56,907 nucleotides of DNA from an uncultured Saprospiraceae bacterium (GTDB lineage: Bacteria > Bacteroidota > Bacteroidia > Chitinophagales > Saprospiraceae), in the NCBI GenBank assembly GCA_938041325.1, contig CALIAG010000104.1:1-56907 (forward strand), in the 5' to 3' direction. Numbering within the stretch: the stretch's first letter is position 1; the number at the start of each line of letters is the position of its first letter. Shown here one piece after another: positions 1 to 7,244 of this stretch. Below the pieces are notes generated by a model. That model was not told the origin of the DNA, did not search any database, and saw nothing but the letters and a program-made list of their open reading frames with translations. Position numbers and translations under genes: made by a program.

Positions 1-107
1 AAGATGCTGCTGGAAATCACTTTATTTTGAAAACAACTAAAGTTGAAGAAACTACAACCAACAACTTGGATTACTACGAATTCACAGTTAAGCAAGCTTT
101 AAACTAG
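1..107 (+). CDS. C-terminal fragment of an unidentified protein
   Basis: An open frame runs from the window edge (first whole codon at position 3) to a TAG at 105-107 and gives the last 34 residues of a protein ending in VKQALN. The fragment is polar and threonine-rich, with no motif I recognise. A strong terminator follows about 45 bases after the stop, which supports a real gene end. Function unknown; the rest lies outside the window. Confidence 0.5.
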   Translation, partial: DAAGNHFILKTTKVEETTTNNLDYYEFTVKQALN

Positions 108-149
108 ATAAGACTTAAGGTTAATTTTATTAACTGAAAAGTATAGTAC

Positions 150-190
150 AAACCTCGATTGGATTCGTCCAGTCGGGGTTTGTTCATTTT
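150..190 (+). terminator. Rho-independent terminator
   Basis: A 13-bp stem (150-162 with 169-181, including G-T pairs) closes a 6-base loop and is followed by a T-rich stretch. It ends the fragment gene at the window start and lies exactly at the 3' end of the convergent mutA-like gene. Confidence 0.85.
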
Positions 191-1292
191 AGCTAGTGAT
201 AAACTGACCCCAAGCTTTTTTTCCTAATTGTTCTGTTAACTCCTCAACGTAATAACTGCCCGCAGCTGGATCCATTACTCTTTCAAAGTAGCTTTCCATT
301 GACAAGAGATGTTGGATATTCCGAGCGGTACGCTTTGAGAAATCTATATTTTCTTCGCTGTGATCCGAAGGACTAATGGTCAAGCAATCTGCTCCACCAA
401 TGACTGCAGCCATGGCTTGTGTGGTCGATTGAATCTTGATGGTATTGGGATCATCCGCCAAATCTACTTCCGCAGCATAAGCATCGATTTTTAGTTCTTC
501 TAGTTTTAAACCGTTTGCTTTAAGCAGATTATACCACATTACTTTCAAAGCCCGAATCTTTGCGATTTCTACAAAAAAATCATTTCCAATTTTTATGGAA
601 ACTCTAAGTTTTGAATACAAGCCTGAAAATAAGCTGGCTAATTCCAAGCAATCATTGAGTTGATTGAGAATCGCACTCAATTCATTTGTCTTATTTGCTA
701 CCTTCTGATAACTTTTTTCTCCATCAATCAAACCCAGATCAAACAGCGGAAAGTGACTTTGAATCGCTGATATCAATTCTTTTTTTTCTGCTAAAGACAA
801 ATTAGGATCTATTTCAAAACATCCTTTCAATTCTTCACATTCAATTTGATTCGAAACCCAATAAGCATGCAATTCTTGTATAAATGCTGCCGCTTCCCAA
901 GCGCTCATTTCCAACTTTAGTTTCAAATAAACATAAGAAGGAACCAAGCCTTTGAATAACTTCGCAAAGTCTTTTTCTTTTAATTTCTGAGTTAGAATAA
1001 GCCTCGGAGCATTTACTCCATTTTCCAATGCATTAATCAACTGCTTATTCGTGTTTATGAAGCTTTTTACCTCAAAATCTTCCCCGACTTTCCACTCATT
1101 CTTTTGTTTTTCCCCTAAGATAGCTGCCTTTTGTTCACTGGAATCTTCCGATGTATAAAAAGGTTTGATGGTAATATCATCCTCCAACTTCCAATTCAAT
1201 TCCTCAATCAAACGGCCTTTTAAATCAGCTTCTACCTTCTTCAACCACTCTTCTTTTTTAATTCCTTGAAAATCTTCGAAAATCTTCTCCAT
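189..1292 (-). CDS. Methylmalonyl-CoA mutase small subunit, short form
   Basis: This 367-residue protein resembles the small (non-catalytic, beta) subunit of methylmalonyl-CoA mutase, which interconverts methylmalonyl-CoA and succinyl-CoA together with the large subunit. The N-terminus (FEDFQGIKKEEWLKKVEADL) is the usual start of the family. The C-terminal part has the barrel strands with AVIGGADCLTISP and the signature RVMDPAAGSYYVEEL. Unlike full-length subunits of more than 600 residues, it stops right after this signature and has no B12-binding-like domain. Shortened small subunits occur in Bacteroidota, but this one is very short. No large-subunit gene lies downstream: the next gene is convergent. 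It therefore either pairs with a subunit encoded elsewhere or has diverged. Confidence 0.82.
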   Translation of the reverse strand: MEKIFEDFQGIKKEEWLKKVEADLKGRLIEELNWKLEDDITIKPFYTSEDSSEQKAAILGEKQKNEWKVGEDFEVKSFINTNKQLINALENGVNAPRLILTQKLKEKDFAKLFKGLVPSYVYLKLKLEMSAWEAAAFIQELHAYWVSNQIECEELKGCFEIDPNLSLAEKKELISAIQSHFPLFDLGLIDGEKSYQKVANKTNELSAILNQLNDCLELASLFSGLYSKLRVSIKIGNDFFVEIAKIRALKVMWYNLLKANGLKLEELKIDAYAAEVDLADDPNTIKIQSTTQAMAAVIGGADCLTISPSDHSEENIDFSKRTARNIQHLLSMESYFERVMDPAAGSYYVEELTEQLGKKAWGQFITS

Positions 1293-1413
1293 GCTCTGTT
1301 TTTTTCTTTAATCGCTAGAATTTTGGACCGTCCTTTAAAATAAGGAATAAAATCAAATTCAGTTAGACTGTAAAACTGTTAAATTTGAGTGAACTTTTTA
1401 CAAGTAAAAACGT

Positions 1414-1421
1414 TATATTTG
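1414..1421 (+). promoter_or_regulatory. Bacteroidota -7 promoter box for isc operon
   Basis: TATATTTG matches the TAnnTTTG -7 consensus and predicts transcription from about 1427. This start lies downstream of the in-frame ATG at 1389, so the real iscS start must be later. No good -33 TTTG is seen at normal spacing. Confidence 0.6.
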
Positions 1422-1433
1422 CAATATAAAAAA

Positions 1434-1455
1434 AATCTAATTAGATTTAATCTAA
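1434..1455. promoter_or_regulatory. Three alternating inverted heptamers in isc leader
   Basis: The heptamer AATCTAA (1434-1440), its exact complement TTAGATT (1441-1447) and AATCTAA again (1449-1455) lie side by side. The first two sit inside a perfect 16-bp palindrome without a loop (1433-1448). The array lies just after the predicted transcription start and 20 bases before the iscS ATG. It looks like a dimer-binding operator for a repressor of Fe-S assembly. It does not match the known IscR site patterns, and no regulator gene is adjacent. Confidence 0.45.
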
Positions 1456-1475
1456 ATAAACTTAAGCAGAAGACA

Positions 1476-2696
1476 ATGAAGCAAAGGTTAATATATCTAG
1501 ACAATAATTCCACTACCCCTTGTGATCCGAGAGTAGTTGACGCTATGGTTCCATTTTTTTACGAAAACCATGGAAATGCAGCAAGTAGAAATCATCCATT
1601 TGGTTGGAAAGCAGAAGAGGCAGTTGATTATGCGCGCGAGCAAGTAGCCAACTTGATAAATGTTGACTCAAAGGAGATCATCTTTACATCAGGTGCTACG
1701 GAATCTGATAACCTTGCAATCAAAGGGGTTTTTGAAATGTATAAGCGGAAAGGGAATCACATTATTACTCTTACGACTGAACATAAAGCCGTTTTGGATA
1801 CTTGTAAGAAGATTGAAAAATCAGGTGGTGAAGTCACTTATCTAGATGTTGACCGAGAAGGAAGAGTGAATTTGAAGGAATTAGAAGCTGCAATAAAAGA
1901 TACAACCATATTGGTTTCGATCATGTGGGCAAATAATGAAACTGGTACTATCCAGGACATGAAAGCAATCGGAGACATCTGTGCAAAACATGGAGTTCTT
2001 TTAATGAGTGATGCGACTCAGGCTGTAGGTAAAATACCTGTAGATCCTAAAGCAGTAGGCATTCACTTGATGGCTTTTACTGGACACAAAATGTATGGAC
2101 CAAAAGGAGTAGGTGCTCTTTTTGTAAATCGTAAAAATCCAAGAGTTAAGGTTACGGCTCAGATGGATGGTGGTGGACACGAAAGAGGAATGAGATCAGG
2201 AACTTTAAACGTACCTGGAATTGTTGGTTTTGGTAAAGCTGCTGAAATCTGTGCTAATGAAATGCAACAAGATGCAGATAGATTGAGCAAATTAAGAGAC
2301 AAGTTAGAAACGACCTTGATGGGAGCAATGGAAGAAGTTTACATCAATGGTAGCAAAGAACATAGAATGCCACACGTTACTAATCTTTCTTTCAAACATG
2401 TAGAAGGAGAAGGATTAATGATGACATTCAACCAAAATCTTGCTGTGTCTTCTGGATCAGCTTGTACTTCTGCTTCATTAGAACCATCTTATGTATTGAT
2501 GGCTCTTGGATTAGGAGATGAATTGGCGCACTCTTCTATTCGATTTAGCTTAGGTAGATTTACCACCGAAGAAGAAATCGATTTTACAATCGAAGCAATG
2601 CAGAAAGGAGTAAACCACATGCGGGAATTGAGTCCGATCTGGGAAATGTACAAGGAAGGAATAGACATCGACTCTATTGAATGGTCTGCACACTAA
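1476..2696 (+). CDS. iscS: Cysteine desulfurase IscS
   Basis: Pyridoxal-phosphate enzyme that takes sulfur from cysteine and passes it to the IscU scaffold for Fe-S cluster assembly. From the ATG at 1476 the protein is 406 residues, the usual IscS length. It has the N-terminal [10 protein letters not shown], the PLP lysine K205 in [11 protein letters not shown], and the persulfide-forming cysteine C330 in [10 protein letters not shown]. The ATG at 1389 would add 29 residues foreign to the family and lies before the predicted promoter, so it was not used. The gene heads the operon with iscU (42 bases downstream) and iscA. Control may act through the palindromic leader at 1434-1455. Confidence 0.97.
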   Translation: MKQRLIYLDNNSTTPCDPRVVDAMVPFFYENHGNAASRNHPFGWKAEEAVDYAREQVANLINVDSKEIIFTSGATESDNLAIKGVFEMYKRKGNHIITLTTEHKAVLDTCKKIEKSGGEVTYLDVDREGRVNLKELEAAIKDTTILVSIMWANNETGTIQDMKAIGDICAKHGVLLMSDATQAVGKIPVDPKAVGIHLMAFTGHKMYGPKGVGALFVNRKNPRVKVTAQMDGGGHERGMRSGTLNVPGIVGFGKAAEICANEMQQDADRLSKLRDKLETTLMGAMEEVYINGSKEHRMPHVTNLSFKHVEGEGLMMTFNQNLAVSSGSACTSASLEPSYVLMALGLGDELAHSSIRFSLGRFTTEEEIDFTIEAMQKGVNHMRELSPIWEMYKEGIDIDSIEWSAH

Positions 2697-2738
2697 ACAA
2701 ATTTGAAACTATTTATTTAAAAATAAAATATTTAAGAT

Positions 2739-3149
2739 ATGGCTTATTCTGAAAAACTTTTAGAACACTTCAAGCACCCAAAAAATGTTGGGACATTGAA
2801 CAAAGACGACAAGAATGTCGGTACTGGTCTTGTTGGCGCTCCTGAATGTGGAGATGTAATGAGATTACAAATCCAAGTTGACGACGATGGAAAAATTCAA
2901 GATGCAAAGTTCAAAACTTTTGGTTGCGGATCTGCAATTGCAAGTTCTTCTTTAGCAACTGAATGGCTTAAAGGCAAAAGCATTGATGAAGCATTAACGA
3001 TTGACAACATGGCTATCGTTGAAGAATTGGCTTTACCTCCAGTAAAAATACACTGTTCTGTATTGGCTGAAGATGCAATCAAAGGTGCAATCAAAGACTA
3101 CCAAGTCAAAAATGGTTTGGAAGTAACGGTAACTGAATCTGCTCACTAA
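2739..3149 (+). CDS. iscU: Fe-S cluster scaffold IscU
   Basis: Scaffold on which 2Fe-2S clusters are built from IscS-derived sulfur. The 136 residues include the three ligand cysteines C37 (PECGDV, with the conserved D39), C63 (TFGCGSA) and C106 (KIHCSV). The LPPVK peptide just before C106 is the binding site of the HscA chaperone in studied systems. It lies between iscS and iscA, 12 bases before the latter, so the three are almost certainly co-transcribed. HscA, HscB and ferredoxin genes, present in the proteobacterial operon, are absent here. Confidence 0.97.
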   Translation: MAYSEKLLEHFKHPKNVGTLNKDDKNVGTGLVGAPECGDVMRLQIQVDDDGKIQDAKFKTFGCGSAIASSSLATEWLKGKSIDEALTIDNMAIVEELALPPVKIHCSVLAEDAIKGAIKDYQVKNGLEVTVTESAH

Positions 3150-3161
3150 AAAGAATTCAAT

Positions 3162-3488
3162 ATGTTATTTGTAGGAGAAAGTGCAAAAACTAAAATAGAA
3201 GAACTCAAACAAGGCGAAAGCATTGGTGAAGATTTTTTCATCAGGGTGAGTGTAGTAAGTGGAGGTTGTTCTGGATTGTCCTATAAAATGGATTTTGATG
3301 ATGAAGATCAACCCAATGATCAAGTCTTTGAAGACAATGGTGTGAAAGTAGTTACTGACTTAAAAAGTTTTTTATACTTATGTAACACTACCCTAGAGTT
3401 TTCAGGTGGGCTGGATGGTAAAGGGTTTTATTTCAGTAATCCCAATGCCGCTAGAGAATGTGGTTGTGGTGAAAGCTTCGCAGTTTAA
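3162..3488 (+). CDS. iscA: A-type Fe-S carrier protein (IscA/ErpA family)
   Basis: A-type carrier that receives Fe-S clusters from the scaffold and delivers them to apo-enzymes. The protein has 108 residues with the family cysteines C36 in SGGCSGLSY and C100/C102 in ECGCGESF near the C-terminus. It is the last gene of the operon and is followed by a strong terminator. Sequence alone does not separate IscA from ErpA or SufA; the position after iscU favours an IscA-like role. LipA, encoded about 2 kb downstream, is a plausible client because it needs two 4Fe-4S clusters. Confidence 0.93.
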   Translation: MLFVGESAKTKIEELKQGESIGEDFFIRVSVVSGGCSGLSYKMDFDDEDQPNDQVFEDNGVKVVTDLKSFLYLCNTTLEFSGGLDGKGFYFSNPNAARECGCGESFAV

Positions 3489-3514
3489 GCAAAAAATAAA
3501 ATAGTAATAATGAG

Positions 3515-3552
3515 AAACCCATCTGTTGAAAAACGGATGGGTTTTCTTTTTT
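3515..3552 (+). terminator. Rho-independent terminator after isc operon
   Basis: A 12-bp stem (3515-3526 with 3533-3544, one G-T pair) has a 6-base loop and is followed by TCTTTTTT. It closes iscS-iscU-iscA. Confidence 0.9.
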
Positions 3553-3601
3553 ATATCACTTTAAAAAGAGAAGTATTGCTCTTTTTCGAAAACCAATTCA
3601 A

Positions 3602-4147
3602 TTAAAAAACCAACAAAACGAGGGCAAGTAAGGACAGCGCCCATATCGCGAACAAACCTCCGACAATAACCGAGACAATTGCCATTGCCAAACCTTTTTT
3701 CTCCGGATCTTTTTTCATATGCTTAAATGCGGTGAAAGATTTTGCAAATCCAATAAGCCCAAATATAAAAGCCATTATTACACCAACGGCAGCAATGGAT
3801 TCAATATCCTGCACAACAAAACTGGCCGCCAAACCTACAACGATCATCAGTCCTAAAGCCCCCATCGTAAAGAAAAATGCATCGGCACCGTGATTATGAA
3901 ATTCATCTTCGCCACCAAGTCTTGCCTGCCTTTTCCTGGCTCTCTTTTGAATTCTTTTGATAAGAAATTTTTCAACAAAATTCAACTTCTTACCATTCGG
4001 CTTGCGAAATGTTTTAACATCTAATTCCAACAAGTCTATAGCTTTCTCGCTTTGTGAATGGACTGCTCCAACAGCAAAAGTCTCTGTAGGAAAGGAAAAA
4101 ATTCCAATAAACAAAAAGATAAAAATGGAAAGGTATTTTATTTTCAT
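3602..4147 (-). CDS. Small inner-membrane protein, unknown function
   Basis: 181 residues, not recognised as a named family. It begins with a signal peptide ending near SFPTETFAVG. A basic stretch follows (KRIQKRARKRQARLGG, about residues 68-83), then three hydrophobic segments: about 92-112, 117-140 and 158-181, the last reaching the C-terminus. A short basic loop (KHMKKDPEKKG) lies before the third segment. This layout resembles the small DUF4190-like membrane proteins common in Bacteroidota, but I cannot place it firmly. It converges on the isc operon and diverges from the barrel protein at 4376. Confidence 0.75.
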   Translation of the reverse strand: MKIKYLSIFIFLFIGIFSFPTETFAVGAVHSQSEKAIDLLELDVKTFRKPNGKKLNFVEKFLIKRIQKRARKRQARLGGEDEFHNHGADAFFFTMGALGLMIVVGLAASFVVQDIESIAAVGVIMAFIFGLIGFAKSFTAFKHMKKDPEKKGLAMAIVSVIVGGLFAIWALSLLALVLLVF

Positions 4148-4333
4148 AGCCAGTAAAACTTAAGAGATTTTGATTCATCAAAGACTTTACAAAACAAATT
4201 CAGGGATGCCTGTGTTGTCATAGAGTAAACATTTGACACTATTGGTTGGGTAATTTAGGCCTTTTTCCACACAATTAATCTGTCTTTTATAGGTTAAATG
4301 TCGTATATTTAAAGACTAAGATCATTTTGGAGA

Positions 4334-4341
4334 TATATTTG
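4334..4341 (+). promoter_or_regulatory. Bacteroidota -7 promoter box
   Basis: TATATTTG matches TAnnTTTG 34 bases before the ATG at 4376. A weak TTTA at 4308-4311 lies 22 bases upstream as a possible -33 element. Confidence 0.55.
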
Positions 4342-4375
4342 CACTCTCAAAACATATAAATGTTTTTTATAATTT

Positions 4376-5173
4376 ATGAAAAAATTAAACTTCTTCACTG
4401 CAATTTTTGTCTTTTTTGTTGTCAATGGCTTTGCTCAAAATACTTTTCAGCCAAAGCAATTGAACACGGGTAATCAGGGAGTTGTTTATGACACAGAAGT
4501 CGCCGTAGATTTTAGATTGCATACCAATGGAATGGCATTGGCCGTCAACTTTGGAAAATTAAGGTCTTATTACAAAACGCGTTACGTTCATCTTGAAATC
4601 GGAGAAGTCAGACATCCGAAAGAAGATCGCCGCTCATTTGACTATCCTACTACTGCCGGAAGAACTTCTCGTTCTTTTATTTTTGGCAAACAAAATAATC
4701 TATACGTATTGCGTGGAGGTATTGGTGAAAAACGATATTTTTCTGAGAAGGCAAAAAGAAAAGGCCTTGCGGTCGGCGTTACTTATGAAGCAGGTCCAGC
4801 AATCGGATTGTTAAAACCGTACTATCTTGAATTAAAAAAGAAAAGAGATACAGATGTTTTCTTCGAAAGTGAAAGTTATACAGAAGAAAATGCAGATACC
4901 TTTTTGGACATCAATAGCATTTTTGGATCCTCTGGTTTTACCAAGGGCTTTGGTGAAATAAAATTCAGACCTGGTATCCAAGCAAAAGCTGCACTTCATT
5001 TTGATTGGGGAGCTTTCGATGAATATGTGAAAGCATTCGAAATTGGGATTATGGGAGATTTCTTCTTTTCTAAAGTACCAATAATGGTTGAAATCGACTC
5101 CGCCGAAAAACCAGAAAACCGTCCTTTCTTCATTAACCTCTATTTGACACTTCAATTAGGAAAAAGAAAATAA
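4376..5173 (+). CDS. Secreted outer-membrane beta-barrel-like protein
   Basis: 265 residues with a clear signal peptide (MKKLNFFTAIFVFFVVNGFAQ, cleavage after A20-Q21). The mature part alternates aromatic and polar residues in short strands and ends in LYLTLQLGKRK, a barrel-like last strand. Its start (FQPKQLNTGNQGVVYDTEVAVDFRL) is a pattern I associate with conserved Bacteroidota hypothetical outer-membrane proteins, without a known function. It has its own promoter and a weak terminator, so it is probably a single-gene unit. Confidence 0.75.
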   Translation: MKKLNFFTAIFVFFVVNGFAQNTFQPKQLNTGNQGVVYDTEVAVDFRLHTNGMALAVNFGKLRSYYKTRYVHLEIGEVRHPKEDRRSFDYPTTAGRTSRSFIFGKQNNLYVLRGGIGEKRYFSEKAKRKGLAVGVTYEAGPAIGLLKPYYLELKKKRDTDVFFESESYTEENADTFLDINSIFGSSGFTKGFGEIKFRPGIQAKAALHFDWGAFDEYVKAFEIGIMGDFFFSKVPIMVEIDSAEKPENRPFFINLYLTLQLGKRK

Positions 5174-5261
5174 AGGCTGCGTTTCCAAAAACCTTATCCG
5201 CTTTTGTTATGAATTTTTAATACAAATAACTTTAGTCCAAGTCTAAAATTTGTATTGGAAG

Positions 5262-5283
5262 AATGTACCAAAGTACATTTTTA
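5262..5283 (+). terminator. Possible terminator
   Basis: A perfect 7-bp hairpin (AATGTAC, loop CAAA, GTACATT) is followed by a short T run, 88 bases after the barrel-protein stop. It is weak because the stem is AT-rich. Confidence 0.45.
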
Positions 5284-5389
5284 AACAAATTCCAAATCTT
5301 TAAAACCATATTCCAATTAATTTCGAACGGTTCCAAGAACTTCTTCGTAAATTGCAACGTTGTAAAGATGATAATTTAACAATAAAATC

Positions 5390-6262
5390 ATGTTTGAATT
5401 ACCTATAGTAGAACAGAAAGAGCCGAGAAGAAAGAAGCCGGATTGGCTACGGGTAAAATTACCTATTGGCGAAAGCTATAAGAAGGTCCGTAAGCTGGTT
5501 GATTCTTATAATCTTCATACCATCTGTCAAAGTGGTAGTTGTCCGAATATGGGCGAATGTTGGGGTGCAGGCACCGCAACTTTCATGATACTCGGAAACA
5601 CCTGTACAAGATCTTGTTCTTTTTGTGCAGTAAAAACGGGTAGACCGCCAGAATACGATGAAGACGAACCAAGAAGAGTGGCTGAAGCGATTCAATTAAT
5701 GGGCGTAAAACATGCCGTGATTACTTCTGTCAATAGAGATGAACGCAAGGATCGTGGTGCCGAAATTTGGTATCAAACGGTAAAGCAAACGAAAGAACTA
5801 ACACCAGGTACAACCATAGAAACTCTTATCCCTGATGTGCGTGCAACTTGGGATGCATTGGAAAGAATGATTAGTGCTGGACAAGAAGTGGTTTCCCACA
5901 ATATGGAAACAGTAGAGGCTTTGTATCGCAAGGTTAGGCCTCAAGCAAAATACAAAAGAAGTTTAGAGCAAATTCAGAGAACCAAAGATTTTGGAAAAAG
6001 AACTAAGTCAGGTATTATGGTTGGCTTAGGTGAAACAGATGAGCAGGTTTTTAAGATTATGGATGACTTGCTTGAACATGGCTGCGATGTTATTACTATC
6101 GGTCAATATTTACAACCAACAAAAATGCATTTGGAAGTAGACTCTTATGTCCATCCAGACAAATTCGCCGAGTACAAAGAAGTAGGTTTGAAAAAAGGAT
6201 TTGATTTTGTTGAGAGTGGTCCACTGGTTCGATCTTCCTATCATGCGGAAAGACATTTATAA
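5390..6262 (+). CDS. lipA: Lipoyl synthase LipA
   Basis: Radical SAM enzyme that inserts two sulfurs into octanoyl groups on lipoyl domains of 2-oxoacid dehydrogenases and the glycine cleavage H-protein. Both cluster motifs are present in 290 residues. The auxiliary cluster has C46, C51 and C57 ([12 protein letters not shown]). The radical SAM cluster has C72, C76 and C79 (CTRSCSFC). The C-terminal serine motif is RSSYHAE. The gene is isolated; no lipB is adjacent. A terminator separates it from fdhD. Confidence 0.97.
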   Translation: MFELPIVEQKEPRRKKPDWLRVKLPIGESYKKVRKLVDSYNLHTICQSGSCPNMGECWGAGTATFMILGNTCTRSCSFCAVKTGRPPEYDEDEPRRVAEAIQLMGVKHAVITSVNRDERKDRGAEIWYQTVKQTKELTPGTTIETLIPDVRATWDALERMISAGQEVVSHNMETVEALYRKVRPQAKYKRSLEQIQRTKDFGKRTKSGIMVGLGETDEQVFKIMDDLLEHGCDVITIGQYLQPTKMHLEVDSYVHPDKFAEYKEVGLKKGFDFVESGPLVRSSYHAERHL

Positions 6263-6286
6263 ATTAAAATGAACTCCATTAATAAA

Positions 6287-6317
6287 GGCCAACTACAGAA
6301 TAGTTGGCCAATTTTTT
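6287..6317 (+). terminator. Rho-independent terminator after lipA
   Basis: A perfect 9-bp stem (6287-6295 with 6301-6309) with a 5-base loop is followed by a run of six T. Confidence 0.85.
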
Positions 6318-6337
6318 ATCCGGGCTAATCAAGAAAT

Positions 6338-7159
6338 ATGGCTGCATTCCCAATTACTATAAAAAAAGTTAGTCCTGGCAATGATCTAAAAACCGAAGAT
6401 CATTTGGCCGTTGAAGAGCCGCTTGAAATCCAGATTGAATATTTCGAAGAAGGCAAAACAATTCGGAAAAGTATCTCAATTACCATGCGTACACCGGGTA
6501 ATGATGAAGAATTGGCAAATGGTTTTTTATTCACCGAAAACATCATTCAATCTCTTGATCAAATAGAGATCACTAAACCTGGTTTGGCTCAAAACACTGT
6601 TGTTGTAAAAACCAAAGAAGGAATTTTGATTGATTTCAAAAAACTAGAACGACATTTTTATACCAGTTCAAGTTGCGGTGTTTGTGGCAAGAGTTCTATT
6701 GAAGCATTGAATCACACCAAAGAAATCAATCTACCCGAAGGGCCTTTTTTCAAATCAGATATTTTATATCAACTTCCAAAAAAACTAAGAGCTGAACAAA
6801 ACATCTTTGAGCAAACGGGTGGCCTACACGCTGCAGGTCTTTTCAATACGAATGGAGACTTATTATTGCTTAGAGAAGATGTCGGTCGCCACAATGCTGT
6901 TGACAAACTCATTGGTGCAGGACTACAGTCCAAAATAAATTTTCATGAATGCTTAATAGTAGTCAGTGGAAGAGCAAGTTTTGAATTGATTCAAAAAACA
7001 ATGCTCGCAGAGATTCCAATTCTATGCGCTGTTGGCGCTCCTTCTAGTCTGGCTGCTCAATTGGCAGAGGAAAATAAGCTTACCCTTGTTGGCTTTTTAA
7101 AAAGCAATTCATTCAATATTTATACCCAGCCGCATCGCATTCAAACAGATTCGGAATAA
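6338..7159 (+). CDS. fdhD: Formate dehydrogenase accessory sulfurtransferase FdhD
   Basis: FdhD takes sulfur from a cysteine desulfurase and transfers it to the molybdenum cofactor of formate-dehydrogenase-type enzymes. The 273 residues include the redox pair C113-x-x-C116 in SSSCGVCGKSS, the conserved EDVGRHNAVDKL block and a C-terminal VSGRASFELIQK region. The gene lies 85 bases before a molybdopterin oxidoreductase of the FdhF/YdeP type, its expected client, and the two probably form an operon. IscS at 1476 could be the sulfur donor, as in E. coli. Confidence 0.95.
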   Translation: MAAFPITIKKVSPGNDLKTEDHLAVEEPLEIQIEYFEEGKTIRKSISITMRTPGNDEELANGFLFTENIIQSLDQIEITKPGLAQNTVVVKTKEGILIDFKKLERHFYTSSSCGVCGKSSIEALNHTKEINLPEGPFFKSDILYQLPKKLRAEQNIFEQTGGLHAAGLFNTNGDLLLLREDVGRHNAVDKLIGAGLQSKINFHECLIVVSGRASFELIQKTMLAEIPILCAVGAPSSLAAQLAEENKLTLVGFLKSNSFNIYTQPHRIQTDSE

Positions 7160-7244
7160 AGCTGCGAATGGACTTTATTTCTCTCCTTCTTTCTTTCACC
7201 TTTAAAGAAGAACCATTAACTTAGATTCAAACCAATACCAAGAT

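Noticed and set aside
1389-1475. Upstream in-frame ATG of iscS
   Set aside because: It precedes the predicted transcription start, spans the palindromic leader, and would add 29 residues unlike the family.
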